Assembly: GCA_029571005.1 (NCBI GenBank)
Contig: JAKPTG010000118.1
Location: forward strand, 1 to 35,374
Direction: 5' to 3'
Length of the DNA stretch: 35,374 nucleotides
From: Candidatus Fermentibacterota bacterium
GTDB lineage: Bacteria; Fermentibacterota; Fermentibacteria; Fermentibacterales; JCC-6
Shown: in pieces, positions 26,143 to 34,863 of the stretch
Layout of the letters: each line of letters starts with the position of its first letter
Numbering within the stretch: the stretch's first letter is position 1
Made by a program: the position numbers and the translations under genes
The notes under the pieces: model-generated
The model's database searches: none
Told to the model about the DNA's origin: nothing
What the model saw: the letters and a program-made list of their open reading frames with translations, nothing else

Positions 26143-27279
26143 TTGGAAACTATTGCGGTCTGGGTTCTCTGGATAAGCGTGGGAATGATCGCTCTCCCGC
26201 TGGCGGTCTATCCGGCGGCCCTGATGGCGGCCGGCGCCCTTGTCCGGAAGCGGAAAGAGGCGTCGTTCACGATCCTCCCCCGGGTCAGTTGCCTGATAGC
26301 CGCCAGGAACGAGGCCGGGTGCATCGCCGCCAGGATCGAGAACCTTCTGAATCAGGACTACCCCGGCGACAGGTTGGAGATCATCGTGGGCTCCGACGCC
26401 TCCGATGACGACACCGACCTCATCGTTCAATCCTACTCCCACAGGGGCGTCATTCTCTACCGCTCACCGGAGAGGGTCGGCAAGTCCGACATAATGACGG
26501 AACTGAAAAAAATCGCCGGGGGCGATATCCTCGTGATGACCGACGCCAACACGATGTTCCGCCGGGACACCGTCTCCAACCTGATCAAGCCCTTCGCGGA
26601 CCCCGCCATCGGCTGCGTGGACGGCTCCAGGCGGAACAGCCTGGAAACGGAGACCTGTGAGAGCGCCTACTGGCGCTATGAAACCTGGCTCAAGAAGCTC
26701 TGCGGAAGGCTCGGGGCGGTGCTGGGCGCCACCGGTGCCGTCTTCGCCCTGCGTAAGAACCTGTATATGCCTGCCGGCCCCAAGAGAGCGGACGACTTCG
26801 AGCTGGGGGTCATGGTCAGGATGCAGGGGAGCGGGTGCGTGTTCAACAGGGACGCGGTGGCCCTGGAGCCCACGGAAGGCGACCCGTCCCAGTACCGCCG
26901 GATGGTCAGGATAGTGGCCCAGTATTTCGGCATGGCGGTGCGTTTCTTCTTCATGGCCCTGGGCAGGGGAAAAATCGGGCTCGCCATTCAATTGATGCTG
27001 CACAAGATACTCCGATGGCAGATCGGAGTATTCGGAATCCTGGCCACCGCATCCCTGGCGGTGCTCCTGGATTACGGCACCTTCTACAGGGTCCTGGGCC
27101 TCGGGGTTATGGCCTTCAATCTGCTGGCGCTGTTCGGGGTCCTGGCGCGCCGCAGGCTTCCTTCGGTCCTTCTGCTTCCCTACTATTACTGGCTCATGGG
27201 CATTTCAGCGATAAACGGAATGGTCCGGCTGTTCCTGCGGGGCCCGACCCTCCTGTGGGATCACGAGCCTCGAAGATAG
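26143..27279 (+). CDS. Membrane glycosyltransferase family 2
   Basis: RVSCLIAARNEAGCIAARIENLLNQDYPGDRLEIIVGSDASDDDTD...ILVMTDANTMF...ADDFELGVMVRMQG...QYRRMVRI; C-terminal TM segments. TTG start. Confidence 0.88.
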   Translation: METIAVWVLWISVGMIALPLAVYPAALMAAGALVRKRKEASFTILPRVSCLIAARNEAGCIAARIENLLNQDYPGDRLEIIVGSDASDDDTDLIVQSYSHRGVILYRSPERVGKSDIMTELKKIAGGDILVMTDANTMFRRDTVSNLIKPFADPAIGCVDGSRRNSLETETCESAYWRYETWLKKLCGRLGAVLGATGAVFALRKNLYMPAGPKRADDFELGVMVRMQGSGCVFNRDAVALEPTEGDPSQYRRMVRIVAQYFGMAVRFFFMALGRGKIGLAIQLMLHKILRWQIGVFGILATASLAVLLDYGTFYRVLGLGVMAFNLLALFGVLARRRLPSVLLLPYYYWLMGISAINGMVRLFLRGPTLLWDHEPRR

Positions 27280-28497
27280 CCCTTCCACGTCCACGGTTCC
27301 GTCGGGACGCTGCCAGGTTTCAACCAGCGCCGCCATGAGTCTCGGCAGAGCCAGCCCCGAGCCGTTGAGGGTATGGACGAAGGCCGGTTTCCCCCCTCCG
27401 GAGGGCTTGAAGCGGATGTTTCCCCGCCGGGCCTGGAAATCCCGGCAGTTGGACACCGAGGAAACCTCCAGCCATTTCATCTGCCCGGGAGACCAGATCT
27501 CCAGGTCGTAGCATCTGGCGGCGGAGAAACTCAGGTCCCCGGCGGCCAGCAGCACAACCCGGTAGTGCAGCCCGAGCTTCTCCAGAAGGCCGGTCGCCTG
27601 GGCGAGCATGGCCTCGTGGGCCCGGTGCGACTCTTCCGGGTGGGTCAGCCAGACCATCTCCACCTTCTCGAACTGGTGAACCCTGTTCAGCCCCCGGGTA
27701 TCCTTGCCGTAGCTTCCGGCCTCCCGGCGGAAACACGGGGTGTAACCGCAGAGTTTCACCGGCAGGTCCGATTCCCGGAGGGTGGCGCCCCGGTAGAGGT
27801 TCGTGATGGACACCTCGCCGGTGGGGATCAGGAACAGATCGTCCCTCTCCAGGAGGTACATGTCGTCGGCCAGTTTGGGAAGCTGCCCCGTGGCGGTCAC
27901 CGAATCCCGGCACGCCAGGAAAGGCGGCCATACCTCCTCCATGCCGGCCCGAAGGTGGTTCTCCACCATCCAGCCGATGAGCCTTCTCTGAAGCCCGGCG
28001 GCCCAGCCCCGGAGCAGGACGAAGCTGGAGCCGGCTATGACTCCCGCGGCCTCCGGGTCGAAAACCCCCTTCATCAGTTCCCAGTGGGGTCTGGGCGTGA
28101 AATCGAACGTCGGGGGCCCGCCCCACTTTGAAACCTCCAGGTTCGCCTCTTCGCCCCCCTCCGGCACATCGGGATCGGGGATATTGGGCATCGCCAGTAC
28201 GAGTTCCGTCATCCTGGGCTCGAGGTTTTTCATTTCGGCTTCCAGAAGGGCTATCCTCTCCCCGGCAAGCCTGCTTTCCTCCATGGCCTCCCGGAAGTCG
28301 CCCCCGGATTTCTTCAAGACGGACACCCGGTGACTCAGGCTGTTCCTCTGCGCCCTCAGCCCGTCGGCCTCCAGAGACAGGGCTCTCATACGGGAATCCA
28401 GCTCCAGCCACTCTTCGATGCCGCAGACGCACCTTTTAGCCCGGGCGGACCGTTTTACCAGATCGGGGTCGTTTCTCAGAAGGTTCCTGTCTATCAT
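27205..28497 (-). CDS. serS: Serine--tRNA ligase
   Basis: MIDRNLLRNDPDLVKRSARAKR...; motif 2 CFRREAGSYGKDTRGLNRVHQFEKVEMV; motif 3 LNGSGLALPRLMAALVETWQRPDGTVDV. Confidence 0.95.
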   Translation of the reverse strand: MIDRNLLRNDPDLVKRSARAKRCVCGIEEWLELDSRMRALSLEADGLRAQRNSLSHRVSVLKKSGGDFREAMEESRLAGERIALLEAEMKNLEPRMTELVLAMPNIPDPDVPEGGEEANLEVSKWGGPPTFDFTPRPHWELMKGVFDPEAAGVIAGSSFVLLRGWAAGLQRRLIGWMVENHLRAGMEEVWPPFLACRDSVTATGQLPKLADDMYLLERDDLFLIPTGEVSITNLYRGATLRESDLPVKLCGYTPCFRREAGSYGKDTRGLNRVHQFEKVEMVWLTHPEESHRAHEAMLAQATGLLEKLGLHYRVVLLAAGDLSFSAARCYDLEIWSPGQMKWLEVSSVSNCRDFQARRGNIRFKPSGGGKPAFVHTLNGSGLALPRLMAALVETWQRPDGTVDVEGLSSRLVIPQEGRAPQEQPDHSVYR

Positions 28498-28513
28498 CGT
28501 CCCCTCCAGTGCA

Positions 28514-29698
28514 TCAGCGCCGGGCGGCCTCGCAACCCGGACGCCGCCGGCGGCCGTAGTACGCCCCGACCGCCTCGACCACCGCATCGAGTTCCTCCCG
28601 GCGCAGCTCGCCGAACACGGGCAGCGATATCACGTCGGCACTGCACGCTTCGGCCGCGGGGAAGTCGCCCTTCCGGTATCCGAGGTACTCGAAACACTTC
28701 TGAAGGTGAAGGCACAGGGGGTAGTACACGGCGCATCCGATCCCCCGCTCCTTCAGCCAGGCAAGGAGCCCGTCCCGGTCCAGGGCCCTCACGGTGTACT
28801 GGTTGTACACGCTCCATGCCCCCTCGGCCGTCACAGGGGTCCTCACCTCCGGTATCTCCGCCAGGGCGCCGTCGTACAGAGCCGCGTTCCTCCTGCGCCC
28901 CCGGTGCCAGGCTTCCAGATGACGCAGCTTGATCCGCAGAAACGCCGCCTGGATGGAGTCGAGCCGGCTGTTGGTCCCCACCTCGGCGTGAAGGTATCCT
29001 TTTCCGCCGTGCTCCCTGAGCAGGACCAGCCTGTCCGCCAGGGCATGATTATCGGTGGTCAGCATTCCACCGTCCCCCAGAGCCCCAAGGTTCTTGGAGG
29101 GGAAGAAGCTGAAGCAGCCCACGTCACCGATGGAACCGGCCTTGCGCCCCTTCCAGGCCGCCCCCGCCGATTGACAGGCATCCTCGATCACCGGAAGCCC
29201 CCATTCCCGGCCGACCCTCAGAATGCCGTCCATGTCCGCAGTCTGCCCGAACAGGTGCACCGGTACGACCGCCGCCACCCTGGTCTTCAGGGCCCTGTGG
29301 ACCACACCCCTGTCGGTCACGGCGCAGTTCCTGTTCAGCCAGGATTCCAGCTCGCAGGGGTCCATGTTGAAGGTGTCCTCACGGATATCCACGAAGGCCG
29401 GTACTCCCCCGGCCCTGACTATGGCCCCGGCGGTGGCGAAAAATGTGAAGGGCGTAGTGATCGCTATTTCGCCCCGGGAGATCCCCAGCGCTTGCAGCGC
29501 CAGGATGAGGGCATCGGTTCCCGAGGCGCACCCCACCGCCCTCTCAGTGCCGCAGTACACCGCGAACTCCCGCTCCAGGGCTTCCAGTTCGGGCCCCCTT
29601 ATGAACCGGGAGGAGGTCAGGGCATCGGAAAAGGCCCGTTTCAGCTCGTCCGCTATGGGTTCATGCTGCCGACCTATGTCCAGCAACGGAACCTTCAT
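28514..29698 (-). CDS. DegT/DnrJ/EryC1/StrS aminotransferase
   Basis: VPLLDIGRQHEPIADELKRAF...AVGCASGTDALILALQALGI...VIEDACQSAGAAWKGRKAGSIGDVGCFSFFPSKNLGALGDGGMLTTD. Confidence 0.94.
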   Translation of the reverse strand: MKVPLLDIGRQHEPIADELKRAFSDALTSSRFIRGPELEALEREFAVYCGTERAVGCASGTDALILALQALGISRGEIAITTPFTFFATAGAIVRAGGVPAFVDIREDTFNMDPCELESWLNRNCAVTDRGVVHRALKTRVAAVVPVHLFGQTADMDGILRVGREWGLPVIEDACQSAGAAWKGRKAGSIGDVGCFSFFPSKNLGALGDGGMLTTDNHALADRLVLLREHGGKGYLHAEVGTNSRLDSIQAAFLRIKLRHLEAWHRGRRRNAALYDGALAEIPEVRTPVTAEGAWSVYNQYTVRALDRDGLLAWLKERGIGCAVYYPLCLHLQKCFEYLGYRKGDFPAAEACSADVISLPVFGELRREELDAVVEAVGAYYGRRRRPGCEAARR

Positions 29699-29714
29699 CG
29701 AGTTCCTTTCACGG

Positions 29715-31109
29715 TCAGTGGGCTCCGGCTCCGGTGAGCACCACCCTCACCGTTCTCAAGAGGATTTCCAGGTCGAGGAAGAGCGACTGGTTCTCTATGT
29801 AGAAGAAATCGTACTTCAGTTTTTCGGCGACATCCTCCAGAGAGGAGTCGTACTCCAGTTTCACCTGGGCCCAGCCGGTGAGCCCGGGCTTGATGGTGAG
29901 ACGCTTGTCGTAGAAGGGGAACACCTTCCGGAGCCGGACGATGATTTCCGGCCTCTCGGGCCTTGGGCCCACCAGGGACATGTGCCCCGCAAGGATGTTC
30001 AGTATCTGAGGAACCTCGTCCAGCCTGGTCTTCCGCAGCAGCGCCCCCACCCGGGTCACCCTGGAGTCGTTCCTGTCGGCCCATACCGCCCCGGAACCGG
30101 TTTCCGCGTCCTTGACCATACTTCTGAACTTTATGATGCTGAACTCCCTGCCGCCCTTTCCCACCCGGGTCTGCCGGTAGAACACCGGTCCGGGGCTGTC
30201 CAGCTTCACGGCCAGGGCTATCAGCAGCCACAGGGGAAGGCCGGCCGCCAGCACTATCAGGCAGATCACAAGATCCATCCCGGTCTTGATGAGTTTCTCC
30301 CAACTCTGGAGCCTGTCGGGAAGCAGTTCCATCAGCGGCTGACCCAGCACCTGGGTGGAGTGCACGTACCCGGCGACCACATCGAACAGGTCCGGGACGA
30401 CCTTCACCCGGATGCCCCTTCCCGCCGCCGGCAGCAGAAGGGAGAGGATGTCGTCGTGGAAGTTGCTGGCGATGGTCACCAGGATTTCCTCCACCTGGTA
30501 ATTCTCTATGAGGGAGTCCAGCTCCGCCGTGGTCCCGATCACCCGGCCCTCGGTTTCGGGAACGACGTCGCCGCCTGGAACCGCCGCGAACCCCACCACC
30601 CGGTAACCCAGGGAGCGGTTGGCTTCTATGAAGCCCGCCAGTTCCCCCGCCTTCCTGCCGGTACCTATTACCAGGGCGTTCCTCCGGATCAGGTCCTTCT
30701 TCGCCCAGCGCCTCTCCAGGAGCCGGGCCGCCGCCCTGGACAAGAACACCAGGAGCAGCAGCAGGCCGTAGTAGATGAAGAAGATCCACCTACCAACCGT
30801 TATGGAGGGGCTGATGACGAAGGCGGCCAGGGAAAGGATCACCACACCCACCGTCACCTGTTTGAACACCAGGCTCATCTCGTCGGCCCAGCCCATGTCC
30901 CACTTCAGGATGTAGATACCGCTGACGGAAAAGAGAAGCACCCAGAAGGAAACCGATATCAGGCTTCCCGAGGCGATGCTCAGGAGCGGGATGAACGATG
31001 CGGCGGGGAAAAGCCCCGACCGGAACTTGACAACTCCCGCGATGAACATGGCCAGGAACACCGCCAGGGCGTCCATGCCGACGGCCAGTGCCACCAGCGC
31101 CCGTCTCAC
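29715..31109 (-). CDS. Polyprenyl glycosylphosphotransferase (sugar transferase, WbaP/WcaJ-like)
   Basis: Five N-terminal TM segments; GTGRKAGELAGFIEANRSLGYRVVGF; FYRQTRVGKGGREFSIIKFRSMVKDAE...VGALLRKTRLDEVPQILNILAGHMSLVGPRPERPEI...IKPGLTGWAQV. GTG start with GTGA overlap. Confidence 0.93.
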   Translation of the reverse strand: MRRALVALAVGMDALAVFLAMFIAGVVKFRSGLFPAASFIPLLSIASGSLISVSFWVLLFSVSGIYILKWDMGWADEMSLVFKQVTVGVVILSLAAFVISPSITVGRWIFFIYYGLLLLLVFLSRAAARLLERRWAKKDLIRRNALVIGTGRKAGELAGFIEANRSLGYRVVGFAAVPGGDVVPETEGRVIGTTAELDSLIENYQVEEILVTIASNFHDDILSLLLPAAGRGIRVKVVPDLFDVVAGYVHSTQVLGQPLMELLPDRLQSWEKLIKTGMDLVICLIVLAAGLPLWLLIALAVKLDSPGPVFYRQTRVGKGGREFSIIKFRSMVKDAETGSGAVWADRNDSRVTRVGALLRKTRLDEVPQILNILAGHMSLVGPRPERPEIIVRLRKVFPFYDKRLTIKPGLTGWAQVKLEYDSSLEDVAEKLKYDFFYIENQSLFLDLEILLRTVRVVLTGAGAH

Positions 31110-32548
31110 CGTGAACCCCTCAGAAGGTGTTTTCTGAAGACGCCGAAGGCCTTCAGGTTCCTCCTGCCTTCGGTGAAGGGGTGAAGGAAGGATTGAAGGG
31201 CCTTCCTTCCGATGTACCCCGGCCTCAGATAGAACCTTCTCCGTGCGCTGTCGCAGAAGGCCACGAGTTCTTCGGAAGAAAGCCCTGGAAGGTTCACCAC
31301 GCAGTTGTGAAGCCCCTGGGGGGTGAGCCAGCGGGAGAAGTCCGAGGTGGACAGCCTGCCCTCCCGAAGGTACTGCTGGAACAGACGGGTTCCCGGATAG
31401 ACCATGATCGGGAAGAACTGCGCCGTGTCGGGCCTGAGCTTCATGGCCATGGCCAGGGTTTTCTCCAGGGTTTCCCGGGTTTCCCCGGGGTTGCCCGCCA
31501 TGAAACACCCGTGCACCATCAGGCCCGCCTTTCTGGCTCTCCGGGAAAACTCCAGATTCTGGGCCACGGTGGTCCCCTTGGACACCCCGTTCAGTATCTC
31601 CTGGCTGCCCGATTCGTACCCCACTATCAGCATCCTGCATCCGGCCTTCTTCATGGCGTACATGGCCTCCAGGGAGAGGTTCGCCCGGGTGTTGGCGGTC
31701 CAGGGAAGCCTGTTGCCGGCGGCGGTCAGTGCTTCGGCCACCTTGAAGACCCTTTCGCTGTCAACGCTGAAGGTGTCGTCCTCCACCACTATCTCCCTGA
31801 CCTGGGGGAAGTACTCCGCCATGAGAATGAATTCCCTGGCCACGTTCTCCGGACTGCGGGCCCGGTAGCCCCCGGGATGGAGTACCTGCGGCCACACGCA
31901 GTAGGAACAGCGGAAAGGACATCCTCTGCTTGTGATGGTCATTACGCTGGGAAACCTTGCGGCGGCGAAGAAGTAGTCCTCCGGCCTGAGGTGCCTCCGA
32001 TAGACGTCCGCCAGAAACGGCAGCGAATCCAGGTCCTCCACCGGCTCCGGAGGCCCGGTGAGCACCGGGCCGTCGGGGGTGTTGACTCCGAGGCCGGGAA
32101 TCCCGGTAAGGTCCTCTCCGTTCGCCGCCCTGAGGAGGGACAGATCGTACTCCCCCACCGCCACCGCCGCCAGAAAGGGCGCCTGCTCCAGGGTCTGCAG
32201 GGGAAGGGCGCTGACATGGGTGCCCACCAGAAACACCCGGGCCCCCGGAAGGTCCGCGGCGATCATTCCGGCGATCCCGAGGTCGCTCACTATGGATGGA
32301 GTGGAGGTGTCCACCACCACCATGGACGGGTCGAAACCCTTCAGAAGCCCCGGCAGTTCCACGGCCGGAATGCCCCGGGCGGGGCAGTCGAGGAACTGCA
32401 CGTCGTGACCGGCCCTCTCCAGCCCCCCCACCAGGTAGGCCAGCCAGAACGGCCAGTACATGGTGCCGCTCTTTACTATCGCCGGTGACCGGGAAGTCCT
32501 GGAGAACCTGCCGTCCATGAACGGAGGATTCACCACCGATACCCTCAT
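31106..32548 (-). CDS. B12-binding-domain radical SAM protein
   Basis: MRVSVVNPPFMDGRFSR...; N-terminal B12-binding-like fold; MTITSRGCPFRCSYCVWPQVLHPGGYRARSPENVAREF (CxxxCxxC); KKAGCRMLIVGYESGSQEILNGVSKGTT; MAGNPGETRETLEKTLAMA. Confidence 0.92.
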   Translation of the reverse strand: MRVSVVNPPFMDGRFSRTSRSPAIVKSGTMYWPFWLAYLVGGLERAGHDVQFLDCPARGIPAVELPGLLKGFDPSMVVVDTSTPSIVSDLGIAGMIAADLPGARVFLVGTHVSALPLQTLEQAPFLAAVAVGEYDLSLLRAANGEDLTGIPGLGVNTPDGPVLTGPPEPVEDLDSLPFLADVYRRHLRPEDYFFAAARFPSVMTITSRGCPFRCSYCVWPQVLHPGGYRARSPENVAREFILMAEYFPQVREIVVEDDTFSVDSERVFKVAEALTAAGNRLPWTANTRANLSLEAMYAMKKAGCRMLIVGYESGSQEILNGVSKGTTVAQNLEFSRRARKAGLMVHGCFMAGNPGETRETLEKTLAMAMKLRPDTAQFFPIMVYPGTRLFQQYLREGRLSTSDFSRWLTPQGLHNCVVNLPGLSSEELVAFCDSARRRFYLRPGYIGRKALQSFLHPFTEGRRNLKAFGVFRKHLLRGSR

Positions 32549-33642
32549 GCATCCCCCTCTATGACCCGGATAAACCGGAGGGCCGCTTCCTTCCATGTGA
32601 AGCGCCGGGCCCGCTCCATGCCCCTGTCGCCCATCCGTATCAGGTCCTCCGGGGCTGCGGCGGCCATAAGGGCGATGCCCCGGGCTATGTCCATCACAGA
32701 ATAGGGGTTTACCAGCACGCCGGCATCCCCCGCCACTTCCTCCAGGGCCGTGGCCCGGGACACCATGACCGGCGCCCCGGACGCCATGGCCTCCAGGGCG
32801 GGAAGCCCGAAGCCCTCACAGACCGACGGCATCAGGAGCCCCCGGCAGGAGAGGTACAGTTCCTTCAGTTCCCCGTCGCCGACCCCTGAAACCACCCGAA
32901 TCCTCTCCCGGGCCGGGTTGGTGGACAGATGGGTACTGAACCCACGAAAGGCCCGGTCCCGCCGTATCGCCATGATCATGTCCGGCACCGAACGGTTTGC
33001 GGCCCAGACCCGGCCGTAGGCGGTGAGCAGCCTGGGAAGGTTCTTGTAGGCCCTGGCGTTGCCCACCACCAGGAACGGGCCGTTCTCCCTCCCGGAGGAC
33101 CTCCCCTCGCCGGGCCCGAACAGGGACTGCCCCTCGCCGGAGACGAAAACCTTCCCCGAAGCCTCCGGAAACCGCCGGAGCAGGTCCCTCCCGGAGGCCT
33201 CGCTGGGAACGGCTATCGCCCAGGCGCAGGACGTGCTCTTCCTGAGAAGCCCCTTGAACCTCAATCTCGAAAGGGCGTTGACGACCACTCCGCCCCGGAA
33301 GTAGCCCGGCACGCCGAGCACCATCAGGTCGTGCACTGTGATGATGGTTCTGATGCCGTCGAAGACGGGGCCCGCCATGGAAAAATTCACGTAGAGATCC
33401 GGGTTCACGGCCCGGATGACCGGTTCCAGCCTGCGCCGCTCCCCCGGCATGAACCTTGGAACCTCGCTTTTGTGCAGCATCATGCCCAGAGGCTCGAAAT
33501 GAAATGCTCCGGCGGGGTGCACCAGGGCGGAAAACTCCCAGTCTCTCCTGAGTTCCACCATGGCGGACGCCAGGTTGAGGGAAAATCTGGTGATGCCGTC
33601 GGAGGTACTCTGGGCCGCTCTGGCGTCAAGCAGGATTCTCAT
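32545..33642 (-). CDS. Glycosyltransferase family 4
   Basis: RTIITVHDLMVLGVPGYF...PFLVVGNARAYKNLPRLLTAY...GLLMPSVCEGFGLPALEAMASGAPVMVSRATALEEVAGDAGVLVNP; ATGA overlap with the radical SAM gene. Confidence 0.93.
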   Translation of the reverse strand: MRILLDARAAQSTSDGITRFSLNLASAMVELRRDWEFSALVHPAGAFHFEPLGMMLHKSEVPRFMPGERRRLEPVIRAVNPDLYVNFSMAGPVFDGIRTIITVHDLMVLGVPGYFRGGVVVNALSRLRFKGLLRKSTSCAWAIAVPSEASGRDLLRRFPEASGKVFVSGEGQSLFGPGEGRSSGRENGPFLVVGNARAYKNLPRLLTAYGRVWAANRSVPDMIMAIRRDRAFRGFSTHLSTNPARERIRVVSGVGDGELKELYLSCRGLLMPSVCEGFGLPALEAMASGAPVMVSRATALEEVAGDAGVLVNPYSVMDIARGIALMAAAAPEDLIRMGDRGMERARRFTWKEAALRFIRVIEGDA

Positions 33643-33645
33643 CGC

Positions 33646-34773
33646 TCACCTGGCCAGGCCCCTTTCCGCCAGCTCTTCGGTGGCCCGGTCCACCATGTCA
33701 ACCGCTGTACGGCCCTTCACCCAGCGGCAGAGTTCCCGGACGCCGGTACTGAAGGGAATCTCGGCCTTGAACCCCAGCTCCGACTCCGCCAGGGAGACAT
33801 CGGCGTAACAGTGCCTGATGTCGCCGGCCCGGAACTGGTTCCTGACGGTGAAGGGAATGTCCTCCCGGCCCAGTTCCTCCGCTATGGCCCGGCCCGCCTG
33901 GAGAATGGTCGTCTGATCGCCGGTGCCCAGATTGAAAACCCTTCCGGCAGCCCCGGGGTTGGACAAGGCCGCCAGACAGCCCCTCGTCAGATCCTTCACA
34001 TGTATGAAGTCCCGGCTCTGGGCGCCGTCTTCGAAGATCACCGGGGAATTACCGTTTATAAGTCTGGATGCGAAGATGGCCCCCACCCCGGTATAGGGAT
34101 TGGAGAGGGCCTGTCTCTCTCCGTAAACGTTGAAAAACCTCAGGGCCGTAGTGGGAATGCCGTAGGCGTCCCCAACGGACAGAAACATCTCCTCGTGATC
34201 CCGCTTCCCGACGGCATAGACGCTGGTGGGCGCAAGGGGCTTTGATTCCGGGGTGGGGACCGGTGCGCAAACGCCGTCGCAGAAAGGGCATCGCACCTCC
34301 CATTCGTGCCGTGCAAGCTGTTCCGGAGGTCTCAGGCCGGGAGTCACCGGGCCGCAGTTCCCGCAGCGGTACGCGCCCTCTCCGTAGGCGGACATGGAAC
34401 CGGCCACCAGCATCCTGGATATCCGATCCCTGCGCTTGAGCGCCTCCTCCAGAACCACCGCGGCCCCCAGGGAGTTCACGGACACGTACCTGGATATCTC
34501 GTACATGGATTGTCCCACACCCACGGCGGCGGCGAAGTGTACCAGCACTTCCACCCCCTCCAGGGCCCCGGCCACCGCCTCGTGGTCCCTGATATCGCCC
34601 ACCACCAGCTCCACTTCCCGGGACAGGTACTCGGGGCGTTCCCTGTTGGGCCCATGCACCTGTGGGTCCAGAGAGTCAAGCACTCTGACCCGGTACCCGT
34701 TTGCCAGCAGCAGGTCCGCCAGATGCGAGCCTATGAAACCCGCTCCTCCGGTAATCAGTGCGAGTGTCTTCAT
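33646..34773 (-). CDS. NAD-dependent nucleoside-diphosphate-sugar epimerase with Zn-ribbon-like insertion (dTDP-L-rhamnose 4-epimerase-like)
   Basis: MKTLALITGGAGFIGSHLADLLLANGYRVRVLDSLDPQVHG; YAVGKRDHEE; insertion YRCGNCGPVTPGLRPPEQLARHEWEVRCPFCDG. Confidence 0.88.
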   Translation of the reverse strand: MKTLALITGGAGFIGSHLADLLLANGYRVRVLDSLDPQVHGPNRERPEYLSREVELVVGDIRDHEAVAGALEGVEVLVHFAAAVGVGQSMYEISRYVSVNSLGAAVVLEEALKRRDRISRMLVAGSMSAYGEGAYRCGNCGPVTPGLRPPEQLARHEWEVRCPFCDGVCAPVPTPESKPLAPTSVYAVGKRDHEEMFLSVGDAYGIPTTALRFFNVYGERQALSNPYTGVGAIFASRLINGNSPVIFEDGAQSRDFIHVKDLTRGCLAALSNPGAAGRVFNLGTGDQTTILQAGRAIAEELGREDIPFTVRNQFRAGDIRHCYADVSLAESELGFKAEIPFSTGVRELCRWVKGRTAVDMVDRATEELAERGLAR

Positions 34774-34830
34774 GATGCGAGGTTCTCCCGTCGAATGAAT
34801 GGGACAAATTCCTGAAGTTGTGAAAATACC

Positions 34831-34848
34831 ACACCCCCCTACGGGTGT
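34831..34848 (-). terminator. Weak hairpin terminator candidate after the GT4 gene at the right edge
   Basis: Minus strand ACACCC-GTAGGG-GGGTGT followed by GGTATTTTC. Confidence 0.35.
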
Positions 34849-34863
34849 ACAGGTTGAGGGCTT

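Noticed and set aside
29223-31184. 653-aa plus-strand ORF over DegT and sugar transferase genes
   Set aside because: Antisense to two strongly supported genes; no recognisable domain.
31110-31640. N-terminal extension of the sugar-transferase ORF to 31640
   Set aside because: Overlaps the radical SAM gene; the GTG at 31109 with GTGA coupling gives a standard N-terminus with TM helices.
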